From positions 24,240-88,239 of the forward strand of contig VXBA01004387.1 of the NCBI GenBank assembly GCA_013399895.1: DNA of 64,000 nucleotides, read 5' to 3'. Below the pieces are notes generated by a model. It was given only the letters and a program-made list of their open reading frames with translations, made no database searches and had not been told where the DNA came from. Of this stretch, positions 14,401 to 28,900 are shown piece after piece (position 1 is the first letter of the stretch; each line of letters starts with the position of its first letter). The DNA comes from Serilophus lunatus. Taxonomy: Eukaryota; Chordata; Aves; Passeriformes; Eurylaimidae. The position numbers and the translations under genes were made by a program.

Positions 14401-16543
14401 AAAAATCTCATCCAACTCCAGCCCTTATTAGGAGCTTAATCTGAAGTGCAGCCAAAGCCCAATAAGGGAGAGGGCAAAAAAAAAAATAGCAGTAAAATGG
14501 AACAAGAAATGTGCATCCAATTTACAGTATTCCTCTGCAACCTTAATTCATCCCCCTGTATACATTACGATGCCGTTTCTAATTACAGGATCACATATGG
14601 TTTTTTCCATGGCACCCTTGCCCCTTTCTGCTCTCAGAGAGCAGCTGAGGTGGCCCAGTGAAGGATGGGGCTCCCTGTGTAGAACCTCAGCCCTGCACAG
14701 TGCAGGATTTGGAGGCAGGGGAGTGAGGCAAGTCATGGAAAATCAGCAAGGGGAAAGTGCTGGTTAAGGAGACAGGAATTCCTGCTCTGCTTCTGCCGCA
14801 GGGCTCGTGTATGGAGCTGGGTAAATTGCTTTTCATGCACAACGAGGGACTTGATTTCCCGGGTCCCCAGGGTGAGGGTTGAGTTGCAGAAGTGCCGAGT
14901 GCTCCCGCTGCAGATGATCTCATGGGAAGTTGTACGTCAAGCATTTAAAATGCCGCTCGGTGCTATTTGTTTTTTTAAAAGGGAGCTATAGGCTGATTCT
15001 GGAACTGAATGCCCGGAGCTTCTCTGAAACTCTTTTCTTCAGCTATAAACCAGAGGTGTTGTGAACGTAGTTCTCTAGGATTTTGTGAAAATAAATTCAG
15101 GATTGTTTGAGAAGTATCCCAGTCTGCAGTGGTAAGACGCCTTCATTTTTGCTTTGGAGCAGCATATGAAAAGTGTGAAGAGAGCTGAGTGCTGCACATG
15201 AACAACCAGCTGAAACCCAAAACTGAATAATTCCTCGCTTGTTGAGCATCTATTCTCGGTACTAACTGCGTCAGGACTCTGTGCACACGTGGTATGTGGC
15301 CATGCTGTAAAAGCTCTTTGCAAGTGGACCAGATAAAAGCTACAGAGACAACATATTTTCAGCACATCCCAGCTTTCCAAGGCTTGGCAACTGCACTATT
15401 TTCTTAATGCAGCCCTTCGGGTACAGTATGGTATAAATTACAGCAAGGAGTTGTGTGCAGAGGGTACAGGCATCACAGACAGTAACAGGGAGGAGATTCA
15501 ACAGCTCAGTCCTGGAGATGGGAATTTCTTTGCATTTCTGACCTGCAGCATAAAGTGGGAGGCTTTTGGATCATCCAGGAAATGTGTAGTTTAGGCTGCT
15601 AATGCCAGATGTCTGCGTTTGGTTTATCCGAACGTGGGTTGTGTTTGATCTTTAGGTTGGACCAGTCCTGTGTGTTGGAGCCTCACTTGCAAAATAACTC
15701 CCGTGTCCATCGGAGAAAGATGTTGAGGAAGTTATTTTTTTCTGTGGTTTTATAGAACCCTGTACCGTTGTCTGTCTCTAAGGAAGATGTGACGCACGGT
15801 GGCTTTGCAGCTATGCAGCTGATGGAGAGGCACATGGCTGTGGATGCTCCAGCAAGAGGGCTGGGCAGCCTGGTGTTCCTCTCCCTGCTTCAGTGCCCTG
15901 TGGGCTTTGCTCCAGCTTATCTCCTTCCTCTCCGAACACGGGATTAAGAGCTGCAAAGCTCGCTGCAGGAGGAGCAGCCTGGCAAGAAGAGCCCCATCGG
16001 TGGTGCCGTTGGGAGGAAGGGCAGTGCTCAGCCCATGCTCCTCCAGGGCTGTGCAGGGGTTTGGACACAGCTCGCTTCAATCAGCAGATGTTGTCAGGCG
16101 TGCACAGGCAAAACCTTGCTCTAATTCAGTAATTATAAAAATTCCTGGCAGAAGTTGTGTGTGAGTCAGCTACAGAAAAATTACTTAGGGGGAAAAAAAA
16201 AAGTAGTTTATAGGAATTAGGCTGACTTTAGCATACAAGAAGGGAAGTTGGGGCTTTCTGTAAATCCAGTTGCTGCTTTAAAGCTGGGCAGCTTTAGCCC
16301 ACCGTGTCCTTTCCTGGAGAGAGATGTGATGGGAGAGGCAGAGCAGTGAAAGCCCAGGAGCTCATCCAACCATGGCTCTGAGGCTGATGGAAGAGAATGG
16401 ATGGAGAGTTCCCTTTGCACTGCCTCAGGAGGGCCACTTCCCAGGCCAGGAGCTGGCGTGGCTCTGGCTTGTGAATGAGAGCAGAGCAGCCCCTTCCTTG
16501 CCAGCCCCGAGGACAGGAGGAGGCAGCTGCTGCCTGCTCAGCA

Positions 16544-16565
16544 TTTGCCTTTGCCTTTGCCTTTC
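16544..16565. repeat. (TTTGCC)n short hexamer repeat
   Basis: Three and a half copies of TTTGCC within a pyrimidine-rich stretch. Confidence 0.85.
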
Positions 16566-19500
16566 CCCTCTCTGCACACACTGACTGGCCCAGGGATCCG
16601 AGGAAGCCTTGGACAGGTTTTGACTTATCTGCAAAGGATGTTCGCAGCACTGTCTCCTAGGGAAGCTGCCTTTTTTTTTTCCTTCATAAACATTGGATTT
16701 AATTTTATTTTTGTTATAACCCACATAACTAATTTCCCTTGGAATCTTTTGCAGGCGTCTGCTCTCAGTATGTTTTGGCCTCACAGCCCAGTGCTGGTTT
16801 TGAATCCCAGTCCCAGTGGTGGGAAGTTTTTAGAATGAGTGCCAGTTGTATTTTGTTTTCAATGGAATCATAATGTTTGCCTGTGGGTTTTAAACAAATA
16901 TCCTTGCTTTTATGTTTTGCTTGCAAGTAGCCAGTGTCCAAAGGGTGTGTAGTGAACCACAGTGGTTCAGCAAGGATGCAGCACTTCCCCTTTGTCAAAA
17001 ATGACTATATTTTTTTTTTGTACCCTAGAATGCACCTCCCCAACCCTGCTGCTGTGCCTTGTTCTACCCACTGCAGCAGGATCAGTGCCTTTGTGTGGGG
17101 CTGTGGTGCAGCTTGCCCCACCAGTGAGTAATTTAAAATCACACCTAGGGAATGTGGAGTAGGAAACAATCCTGCCTGGTGCCGCTGGGAATGGATGTAT
17201 CTTCACAGGGTTGGCATTTCAGGTGGGCAAAATTAATTTGCTTGCACTTAACGCTGAATTTTTTGTCTCCACTGGTTCCTGTCTTGCTTGTGTACCTGGT
17301 TTTAAGATGTGGCTCCCAGGGCAGAATATAATTTCTCAGGATGTAGCACCATCCTTTCTATCTTGACCTTCCCTGCATTTCCTTTTCAGGATGTCTTTTG
17401 TAGTACTCACTGTGCTTCCTCTGCTGCTGCTCTCCCTCGCCGACCCACTGGCGCAGGTTTTGGCAGGAGGGTGAACATCACACACCACTGTGCCAAGGCT
17501 TGTCCGTGGAGACTGGCATCCTTCCCTTTGACAAAACACCGAGTGCAGCCTCTCCAAACTGCCCTGTCTTGCCCAGGAGCAGCTGGGATCCAGGAGGGCT
17601 GTTTTTCCCAGGAAAATACAGCTTTGCTGGGGCAGGCTGTGGTCAGCCCCTCACAGCTACACGTGGGTTTTACAGTGACTGTGTTGTTCAGGTTCTTCTC
17701 AGCATTTCCATTACAAAATCTAGTTTCAGCAGCACTGAGTTGTCTGCAAAGCTGCTGTTGTTCGGGTTTCTTTCATTTTTTTAGTGGTTTTTTTTTTGAA
17801 AACACCATTCTCTGATGAGCTTTTAGGAGCACGCAGCTCCCCGGTGTCTCCAGTGCAGCAGTGATGCCTGTAGCACTCATCAGCTTTACTTTTTATAGTC
17901 CTCTTCCCTTTGGTCTGCAGGTTTCATAGTTCTTTTCCCTTTGATGTTGGTCCCTTTCAGCAAAGGAGTTTGAAGCTGCTCTGGCAGGTAAGAGCTGATA
18001 GATAATTGTGAAGTATTAGTGAAGAAATGGGAAGTGAGCAGAAGACTGTGCAGTGGTGGTACCAGCAGGAACACCCAGTGAAAATACTTGATTTTAGTGC
18101 TGAGGAAGGTCAGTACAAACTTGTCTTTCACCTGGGTTGGGAGAGGAAGGCAGAAATCCTGAAAGCAGGTTTGTATCTGAATAAAGCTTCCGTAACCAAA
18201 GAGCCATCTATATCCTGGAAGAGGCTTTTGTTTACTTCTTGGAATCCAGAGTTTTTAGAGCATGTGTTGGCCATTCAGACTCTCAGCTTTGCCATAAATC
18301 TGTGTTTTGGCAGTGCTTGTCCAAATGCCATATTATCCAGAAAGGAATAGATAGAGGATTAGAGCAGAATCCTTTGCTATTTATGGAGTCCCTTGGGGAA
18401 TACATTGTAATACTCTTTTGAATGGGCTAAAAGGTAACCACAACAACCCAAAGCTGCACATGCTAAATCTTCCCTGTGGCCCTCCTGTAGATCTGCACGG
18501 GGGGGTTGGAAGGGGTTATCTCAGCTTGCAGATCTGAAATAACCTTGTTCAGGCTGTAACGATCTGCCACCTGCTGATTCTGTGGGATTCAGAACAGAAT
18601 CTGGGATTCGTGCTTCTTCTTTTTTTTTTTTTTTAATAAATGAGCTGAGTTTAGAGCTTTAAATCTCTCCTAAGCAAGTGCAAATTTGGAAAACATAAAT
18701 TATTTTGTACGATCTATGGAGGCATCTTTCTGCAGAAGTTGCTAAGCCTTTCCCCCGTGCCTTGGAACTGTTGTAACAAACTCGGGTCCTGCGAATCTGG
18801 GTGTCCCTGTTGGAATGGGAAAGGAGGAGTGGGCAGGGTGCCAGCCTGCCAGACGGAGTCTGGAAGTGTTCAGCAGAGCTCTTGGCTCAGGCTGTCCTGA
18901 CGCCCTTCCACAAACTGAGCAGCGACAATTTACCCGAGAAGGGCTTTTCTCCTGCTTTTGAAGCTGTCAGTAATCCAAAGTGCCTTTTGGGCTCCAGCTC
19001 TGCCCACTGAAGGGGGGAGCTGCTCAAAGCACAGGAGCCCCAGTCCAGCTGTGTTTTGAGTTCTGTGCTGCTGGAGAAGGGTCTGTGCAGGTGGACTCCT
19101 TCCCTTGGCTGCTTCCTGGCAAGCTGTACCACCAAGGAGTGGGCACTTGGAACCTCAGAAAATCTTTCCTTTGCCCACCACCTTACAAAACCACATGTGT
19201 AGTTTATAATGTGCAGAGCAAACACCACGGACTTTGTAAATTGAAGGCAAAGGAAGTTTTTGTGTGGGGGTGCAGCTTTACAGAACAGCTGGCTTTGGTT
19301 TGGTTTCTCCAGGCTTGGGGATTTCCTGGGTTTGGGTTTTTAATCCAGCTGCCCAACCCCAAGCAGCCCCTGGGGTCTGTGTCTGCAAGGGGGCCAGGGT
19401 CTGCTCCTCGCCCACTGCATGGTGTGGGAGGGAAATGCACAGGCTGTGAAATGCTGGTTTGTTTTGCAAAAGTCTTTTGGCTTTTATTAAGAGCAGCAGG

Positions 19501-19854
19501 TTTGTTCTTGGAGGAGGGAGCATAGCTGACTTCACACAGCCACTTCGTGCAGGGCTTAATATGGCACATTTTTGTGTTTACTCACTGAAAAGCAGCAAAA
19601 ATCAGGAGCAGTGAGATGGCCAGCACTTCCTTTCTCCTTTACGTGCCTGTTTAATTGGAAAATACCCGTGGCCTTGCCATTTGTTTACCCTAGGGTTTGT
19701 TATGACATTGAAGATGGATTTTTCCTGGCTCTTGCACGCACAGCATGTAAAACCAACACAACTCAGTGCATGGTCAGCGTGTGAAGCCTGATGCAATCTG
19801 GGAATTCAGGCTGTACTTCGATGCACCCCATTGACATCAACGTTGACATCAGCT

Positions 19855-19915
19855 TTGATGATCCTACTGGGTCCCTTCCAGCTCAAGATAGTCTGTGATT
19901 TCTGTTCTGTGATTC
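19855..19915 (+). mobile_element. CR1-like 3' tail fragment in NXN intron 1
   Basis: TTTGATGATCCTACTGGGTC, CCTTCCAGCTCAAGATAGTC and two TCTGTGAT units resemble an avian CR1 3' terminus with its octamer tail. Only about 60 bp are recognisable. Confidence 0.6.
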
Positions 19916-22900
19916 ATTGCTCGGTGTCTGTGTTGCACCTCTGTGAAATGAGTCTCTTCTCCTGCCTGTAGCCACTTGAACTGCTCACCAGAGCATGGGG
20001 GCTTGTTTCAGATTGTTTTTTTCTGGAAATAGGAGTATTTGGGAGAAGAGATGTCTTTGAGGTGTCTCTATCTTCTCCAGTGGACCTGGTGAGTTCTTGG
20101 TAACCACGAGGAGAGAGTCTGTCTGCATCTTCAACTGTTTTTGCTGTCCCCATTTAGTACAAACAAGTTGCTCCTTAATCTCAGGATGATTTTTGTACAG
20201 AGTTTTGCTTGAGTTCTGGGTTTCTGAGCCCTTTTATTCCTACCTAGGGAAATGGTCTTTTTTTTTTTCTCTCATGCATCATAATTCCTGGATGATTTCT
20301 GTAATTTATTGACGGTAGCTTGTCAGCAGAGACTTGGAATAAAAGGCTTTGTAGTGTGCTGCTTAGCTGGCTGTATAAACATGAAAGTAGCAGGTTTTTA
20401 ACTAGCTTCCTCACATGGCTTTCCTCTGCAAAGCTTTAGCCAAAACACTCCACTAGATAAAAGGATGCTGAGAAAGCCCAGGTCAGATGGAGATTGTCTG
20501 AGAAGGGGTTTCACATTGATCTTTGGTTTAGTTTCATTTCTTGTAACCTCTCAGTAAGAGCAGGGAATGAGGATAAATTGTTTTCATCTCTTGGCGGTCA
20601 AAGATTAAGATGGATGAGGCCGTGGGTTGCCTGGAAGAAGCTGTTAAGTAAGAGGCTGGCTGTGACCCCCCTCTCTTGCATCTTGGATGAAGCTGACTTC
20701 ATGCTTCCTGCTTCCCAGGCGCCCTTCCCCATGCTCCTCCTCAAATATCTGAGCCTGATGAGTGATTGCCTTGAGTTTTGTGAGCTCTTTGAACTAGAAT
20801 AAATGAGGAGGGCTCTGGGGATGAGGCCTCTCATCAGTCACTTGCTTTTCACCTCTTGAGGACAGGGGTTTGTATCAGGTGTGGCATTAAACACGGAGGG
20901 TTTGGTGCCTCTAAGGTCACGTCTTGCTAAGCCTGCCCAAGCTGCTGGTGCAGTTCTGAAAAACCAAGTTTTAGGTCTGAGCATCATCCCATAGAGTTTG
21001 AATAAAGAAAGGAGGCTTTGGATAAGAGGCAGTGTGGTGTTTGGGTTTGGCATTTCAAGGTCTTCATTTGCCATTCTTTGTGCAAGTTTTCATGGGACAG
21101 GATTATATCACTTCAGCATCCCAGACTGAAATCTGCAGGGAGAGATTTCCGCAAAAGTGTGTAAAATTCGTGCCAATTTTGGAGGGCACAGGAGAGGTGT
21201 ACCACTGGGAAGTGGGATTTTTGGGCTGGCATCTGTGGGAGCAAAGGCACTGTGCTTGTGGTGGGGGCTGTCCTGCAGCATCATCATGCTTTAGGTATTT
21301 AGTGAATTCTGTCTTTATAATGGTCTAATTTCATCGCCAGAAGTACCTGTGGGGTTCAGAATGTGAGACCCTGGGACAGAGGAAATGTGTGTATTGGAGC
21401 CCCAATATTTTACCCTGTTCATGAGAAAAAAAGCCCTATTTGAGGTAGGGCAGAAGGTGTTGCTGTTTGGCACCTGGGCACGGTGTAATCAGGGCTCACT
21501 TTACATGGGAGTGGAGCTGCTGTGCTGAGTCAGGAACGGGACTGGCTCTGCTCTGCCCCACAGCAGCTCCTTTCCCTACCCTGGAGCAGCCCTGCCTTGG
21601 AATCCTCCCCCTCCTGCCTCTGTGGTGAGGGTCAGCCTCTCCTGAGTGATGAGAGGCCCCTGGCACCTTGCACAACTCTTCTCTTAATGTTCTCATTTTG
21701 TTAATGAGTGTCTGAAGAAGGTGCTGATTGGATCTGGGTGGGGGTTTGCCAGTCTGGGACTGGACTGTTGGTCCCTGGGGTTCTGCTCTGAATGCTCAAG
21801 CTCTGATGGAGAAGGAATGCTGGGGAAATGCTCGGCTTTGCACCTGATGAACCGGGCTCCCCGGAGTGCTGCAGTAGCTTAAGCTGAGTTATGAAGCCCC
21901 AAGGGAATTCCCTATAGAAATAAATTGCTGCTGTTTTGCTGCTGCTGCTGGAGCAACCCCTGGTTGGCATCTTTTTTGCTATCACCAAGCGGGGAACAAA
22001 GCTTGGAGAGGTATTTTTGCTCTGTCTGCCCTGTACCCAGAGCCAAAGGGTTTTTGGGAAGGGAAGGTGGTGGGTGCCAGCAGGTCGGGCAGGATGCTGG
22101 GCACTGGCTGCCTCCCTGCCTTTCCTGCCCTTTGATGTGCTGCAGGGTATGTAATGAGCATCTGCCCTCTAAGAGAAAACAGATTTGAGTTCTAAAGTTG
22201 AAAAAAGAGGGAGCAATTCTGTTTAATCACTTTCACACAGATCCACAGGCGTTTCTGTAAGAACCAGCAGCATCTGGTTCAAGGGCAGCCTTGGCTGCTT
22301 TGAGCTCTCCTGCAGCTTCTGCAGTCTCAAGCAGAGATTGATGTTCCAGATGCTGTTCTCAGCAATCATATCAATGACATGCTTATTTAGACTTTTCATT
22401 TTTTAAAGGGAAAAAAAAAAAGGTAGATTATGCTTTGTAAGATCATCTGAAGTATTAAAGATCTGTGAGGTTGTTTTTATTTTGTTTGTTTCCCTGAGCA
22501 GGACACTGCAAATTCGTTCCCTGTTTGTGAACACCATTCAGAAAGCAGAAGGAGGTCAGCTGCCTGCTTTGGTACCTGGATATCCACTCATTCCCTCCCT
22601 GCAGCTCCTAGTCACTGCAAGAAATACAGAATTTTTTTATTCCAAACACAGACCATTCGTTTCAAGGGGAAAGCACTTAAATGCAGTAAAGTCCCTGTGC
22701 CCTATGAGTGTGTGCCTATGTGTGTGCTTTTGGGTGCCTCCAAACTTGTTCTTGTATGTGGGAAAATTTCTGAGTGACAGGGGAAGTGCTGGAAAGCTTT
22801 GGGGGTGTGATTTAAACCTGATGAAAATGCAAAGCCTCTGCCTGGTTGGTTTGTCAGCTGCCAGGACCCGTTGGGGCGGCTGCAAAAACAGCTGCTGGGG

Positions 22901-25900
22901 CTTTGCTGCTGTGGTTTGTCAAACCAGGCTTGTTCTTCACCCATTTTTATCTTTCATGTGTCTTGCTGCCCTCCCAGAGCCTCGTGGTGGTCGGTGTGTT
23001 GTTTTGCAGGCAAAAGGAGCCTGGAAGAGACCAATGTCACTCGCCAAAGTCCCTGGATTTGGCAGGAGCCACAGGAGTCCCATGGGAATGAGAGTCCTCA
23101 GCTGCTGTCCCAGCTCTTATCTGCCAACTTGGCTGATGAGCTTTAATTACTGAGACCTTGGGAGGCTGTGGCAGAGTTTGGCTCCTGGCATATACCCTTG
23201 GGCTGTCCTGGGATGAGAGTCTGACGGTGAGCCCTAAAAGCTGCTCACCAAAGGAGCAACATCATCTAGTCCATCTCAGGATGAGTTTGGCTGGCTGCTG
23301 GGATGGACCCTGAAGTCCACCCTTGGATTTTGGTGATATGAGCATGTGGCATCCGAGCAGACCTGAGGTGTTAACCAGGGTAGATGTCACAGGTTAATTT
23401 TTGCCCCTTCAGGTTCTGCTCACAGAAAAAAAAAATCTCACAAAGTAAACTGGAATTAAGCCGCAGGTTTTGTTCTCATTAGTGTAAAATCAGAAAATCT
23501 GGTGTTTCTGAGGCCTCTAAGGAGAGAAGGAGAATTAACTCCGGGAGAATGTAACCACAGGGTACTTAAAAGGCAAATTGTTCACATACTTTCTTTAAAA
23601 TTTGCATGAGTGTAGCAAAAGGTCATCGCAACTGCAGTCTCCTCCTCAGATCCTGCCTGCCGGTGGCTGATTGCAAGAGCCTGTTGCTAAGTGTTCCTGG
23701 AAACGGAATAAAGATGAAGCAAGATAATTGAACTAGAGGAGGGAGAGGAGGGGAAAAGCTTGGAGCTCGCAGCAGAGCTGCAGGGCTGCCAAACGAGATG
23801 TGTGAGTTGGAGCTTGACTCCGTGGCTGCATTCAATCAGTTCTGACCCAGGGGTGGGGAAGGGGTGACTGAGCCTGAAACTTCATGGCAGATCCCTGGAA
23901 AAAGTCGCTTGGACACAAGTGGATGATTTGCTTTTGTTTCCTGTGGCTCGTCCAACTCCAAACATGTTGCTTCCTAGCATTGAGGCCGGAATGGGAATGG
24001 GAAGACAGATCATGCTCCCACGGTGCTTTGTGCTCTTTTCCTGGATAAAATCTCTGCAGCATGGATTTAGTTAGCCTGGGATCATCTTCTGGACAGCCAG
24101 TAGTCAGGGAAAGCAACAGGATGAAACAAGATTGCAAACAGACTTGACTAAGGCAGAAAGCCTTCGGCTCCGAGTGACTTGAAGAGTGTTTTCTGCCCAT
24201 CTCAGGTCAGGCTCCTCTCTAAAGAAAGAACTGATAGTGGTTTTGTGTGTTTCAGAATCAAATAAACCCTTGATGCAGCTCCTTTTTATTGCTGAAAAGA
24301 CAAGGAAACAAAACTTCCCTCCTTAACTTTTGTCTTTTTCTAGTTGAAGCTCTTGTAAAAACCACCAGACTTTCTCCATCTCCATGGATCAATTTCCTGG
24401 AAACAGTTTTAATAACTGTTTTTGGAGTGATTTTTAGCATCCCAGAGCATTTTACAAACTGAATATAGTAACAGCTGAAATACAACCACATCTGAGGAAG
24501 GTCCCTGCCAGCGCACAGAAGTCTTTGGCATTTTATAGAAGAACACACGATTGGCTCTTTCTGTTGCACAGAATCTCCCTTATTCTCACCAAAAAGATGA
24601 GGTGGACTTCCTGCCACCCAGCCCTCGGAGTCACCTCGTGGTTCACCTCAGTGGCAGAGATGTGCTGGGCATCCTTGGCTCCCTGAAGTCTCCGAGCCTC
24701 CCCCTCCAGCTGGGGCTGGCTGTCAGCAGAGGGAATTAATCCACCACATCTGACATTTTGAACACCCCCGTGGGATTCATGTTTCATCAGTTCCTGGCAG
24801 CAGCTTCTTGTTTTGCCACGGCTGTCTCTGTGCCATGCTCGGGGTGGCAGGAGGGACACGGGGCCCAAGGCTCTCTCACACCCCTGTCCTGCCTTTCTGG
24901 TGCCCTGGTTCATCTCTGTGCTGGCTCACAGGCTCTCACTCCTTTGGAGAACTATTTATTTTGTGACTTCCATCAGTGGGGCTTTTCACCTTGATTGTTT
25001 TCACTGTCCTGGTTCCTCTTTTTAATTGGTGTGGCAATTGCAAGACATGCAGCCTCTCAAGCCTTGAAATCAAGAAGAGGGAGGCCCAGCCTGCTGTCCC
25101 ATTCCTCCCCGGTCGGTGGCTGTGGAGATGGGGGCCTCTTGTGTCTTGGTGCTGGGTTTCGTGGGCTGGATCAGGTTCCCTTGCTTGCTCTGCACCTGGC
25201 CCACCATGTGTGTGTGTCATAAACTCCTCAGCCCTGTCTGCTGGGCCCCTTCCAGGCTCACCCCATAAGGGTTGTCCCTCCCCTGCCTCTGTGCCCAGCC
25301 CCATACCATGACTCTGCTCCTTTCCCTGTCTCTCCCTGTTTCCCTGTTCCTCTGCTTTCTCCTTGCAGCCAATGCCACCAGCTTTGCTGGAGCACAGCAT
25401 GATGAGAAAAGCTGCTCTGCCAAGGAGCAGTTGGGTGAGGGAATAGCTTCTCCTACTTCCTCTCTGCTGGCTTGTGCTGCAGTTGAGGTATAAGTGCATC
25501 TGAGCTGTGGGCAACTGTTTTCTGCTCTGGTTTTAATGTGTGCAGGTGATTAATTGCAAAGGTGGGACTCTCAGCAGCGTTTTTCCATTTAGAGGTCAGT
25601 GGCTCAGGTGGGTTTATGTTTCCTGCCCTTGTGGCCTTTCTGTTGAGGCACTGAGTGTCAGTTTGGGGAGCAGGAGGAAACATGCTGAGCAGGAGAGGGT
25701 TTTCCTGCCTTACATCTGTCCTGCCTGTGTCAGGAGTCAGTCGGATGGTCATCCCCACTCAGTGCTGGCTCTGGGGCTCAGCTGTGCTGGTGAAGTGTGT
25801 TAGGAGGCCACAGAGGCTCTGAAAGCACATTGTTATCAGTGGTTTAGCCCAGAGCAATTTTGGTGGTGTGATGTTTGCACGGGATGGACTTTATGGCTCC

Positions 25901-28900
25901 AGAGGAGAAGTTCCCACGAGCGCTGTGGCTGCGCTGGGTCAGCACAGACTGTGGGATCCCTTCCACCCCAAGAGCCGAGGAGGAGTGGGATAACTCCGAG
26001 CTGTCACTGGCAGGGATGGCTCTTTCCAGCTGGAGGTTGAGAGCACCTGGGTCTGGTTAGCTTCTGGCTTGTTCTGATCAGTGGTTACAGGGTGAATCCC
26101 TCGAGCTGTGCTGCCCCTCAAGCTGCAAGCAGAGCCTGTTGCATGCGAAGCGTGGGCTGTGAGCGGGCGCCAGGGCTGTGGTTATGGCCCTTGTAGCTCT
26201 GCAGCTGTGTAACCTTTGCATGAAAACCCTCCTTGGGTTGCAAACCAGGAGTGCTGCCAGATGAGAGAGATTCAATGCTGTAGGCTCTTAAGGCGCCGAG
26301 ATGGATGCATCTGTAGGGATGGCCAGACCAACCAGTGCAGCCTCTCCTGAGATCAGCTGGAGAAAAGTGATTGTTTTTAAATGGTTTGAATGTTTGCAGT
26401 GATGCAAGCGCTGCTTTGAGCGGAGGTTTTTGTGACCAAGCATCAGCAGAGATGGGATGGATGGGCTGTTGCATTTCGAAAGATGCCGTGTGATAAACAG
26501 GCTTCCCATCCCTCCAGTGGGTACCTGTGGGCACAAGAGGATATCTGAGGTGCCTTGTTAGTTTTACAGGGGTCTCCCACGAAGCTGCTCTGGTGGATGT
26601 CCTGTGCTGGCCTGGGGGAGATCACTGCTCATGAGGCTTCTGGCACTGCGGCATCCTGGAGCCCTCCCTCCCCAGGGTGTGTTACAGTGCCAACAAACAC
26701 TCCATTGTTTTCCAGGATTTTTTTGGTTTGATTGTGTAAGGTTCCCTTTCGGATTAACCATTGAAAACAAAACAGAAACCACACTAACACCTCATTGTGT
26801 GCATTAAACAAAAAAAAAACAAACCCCAAAACAAATCCCGATTTTCCTGCTGATTTAAAAGGCTTTTGTGTTTGGTGGGAACTCTGTCTAAACTCAAGGC
26901 TTTTCAGAAGTGTTTGTTTCTTAATGATCCGGGATTGCAAGGTGTTTGACCTCGGGATTACTGCCAGAACTCCGTGTCGGTGGCCTCCAAGTGAAACAGT
27001 AGCAGCAAAGGCAAAGGCAGTGGGTAAGAAACCCAGGTCCTGGCAGCCATCCTGCTTCCAGTGACAGATGAGACTTGGGACCTAGAGAGGCCCTGAACTT
27101 TGATTCAGTGTCCCAGACTGCCACCCCACCCCTTGCCTTTCCTATAAACAGATGGGAAAATGTCCCTTCCCCATAGAGAAGGAGAAAAATTATTATTTTT
27201 TCTTATTACCTTTGTGTTGACAGAGCTATTTCTTACTCAGTGTTAGTCATAATTTATAGGGGCCACGGATGATACACTTCTACATGTGTCTTAAATTTTT
27301 CCCACTGATATTTTAACTCCTGCTGTCCTCACTGCTGCTTATGTGTTTGTCTTGCTGTCTTACCCACCAGGAAAGTGTGACAAAGTGCCCATGAACACAA
27401 GTAACAAAAGGTGGATTCTGAGTGCTGGCAGACTTCTTGAGTTCTGAACTCATTTTTGTGCAAACCCTGTGCCTCCATTCCTTTGGGGTGAAGGGGAGAA
27501 TGTTTGGCTCAAAGCACAACTTCAGGGAGAAAAAATATGTATGGAATGTCTTGCTCACATCCAAGCCTCTTTTTTAAGAGTTAAAGCAAGGTGCGCACAT
27601 AGAGGAAAAAATCATATATTGAGAATGCATGGAGATATATTTCCTAATCCTTTGTACAATGCTGTGTCCTGAAATCCTGCTCCATCTTTGGGCTGTTGAA
27701 TACAATTTGAGGAACACCTGGGGAAAAAAAAGATGTTTATAAAAGACATCCTCATACTGTTGATAGACCAGCCTGTCTGGTGGCATCCTCCCTGCTTGAT
27801 TTCCTCCCTGTCTTGTTATCTGTGTGTTTAGACAAATGCAGCTTCGCCCTGATCCTGGGAGCAGATCAAGCTGCCAGCCCAGTGCCTGTTTGAAACCTGC
27901 CCATGTGGAACAAGCCAGCCAGCTCCCCTGTCTGCTGCGGGCCCTGGGGCTTTGCTCTCCATAGATCATGTTAACTGCTCTTCAGCTCTGCTCAAATTAA
28001 ATGTTTTCCTATCAGATGTGGGCTGCGGAGGATCCAGCCTGTCAGCCTGCGTGTGCTTCAGGAGGAGGGGAGGCAGCCTGTGCTCTGAGCCATATGCTGC
28101 TCTGCCCTCAAATAAAATGCTCATCCCGCGGTCCTTTGGACCATGTAGCCCAGGAAATTACAAAGGGCAACAGGGCCAGCGCTGGGCGACCAGGGTGGCG
28201 AGAGGAAGAAGATGGGAGGAAGCAAGGGCTCCAGGATGTGAGGTTGGCTTGGCCCAGGTTCCTCACCCTGGGCCTTTGGCTGTGGGGGGACAAGGAGTAG
28301 CCCTCTGCTGGCAGCCTCTGTGCCAGAAAACCCCGTGGAGAGGATTTCCTTCTGCTTTGCCTCCAAACCTTCTGCTGTTGTGTTCCGCGGTCGGGAAGAA
28401 CAAAAGCCCAGGGCTGCAAGCTGGCTCCTGCCAGAGTCTGCCCTGACTCCCTGCTGGCTGTGGGGCAATGTGGGCGGCCACAGGCTGGACCCTGCTGTGC
28501 CAGCCTCCTGCTATGGAGCCACAGCAGGGAGAGGATGGAAGTGATACACAGGACTTCTGGGTTGATTTTTTTTAAATTTTTTGCTCATACAGTCATAATG
28601 TGGTGGGGCAGCAGCCACAGCAGGTGCTGCCGGGGTTGAGTGGCAGGGAAAACTAGTCCTAAGGTTGGTTTTACCTTGGCTTTCAGCCCTTGCAGACAGC
28701 ATGCACACAGAGGGGAGGATAATGCAGCAGCCTGGCTGCTCACTGGTCCATATGGACCAGCAGCCCCAGTGCCCTGCGCTGTCCGTCTCAGCTGTTCACA
28801 TCAATCCTGTTTATTGCAATTCCAAATCCTCCCTCCTCAGCTCATTAACGTTCTCAGAGCAGACATCTCTCTCACCATTGTATTTGGTAATTAGATTTTG

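Noticed and set aside
22482..23153. 223-codon plus-strand open frame in NXN intron 1
   Set aside because: No start context, homology or codon pattern; includes low-complexity and intron-like sequence.
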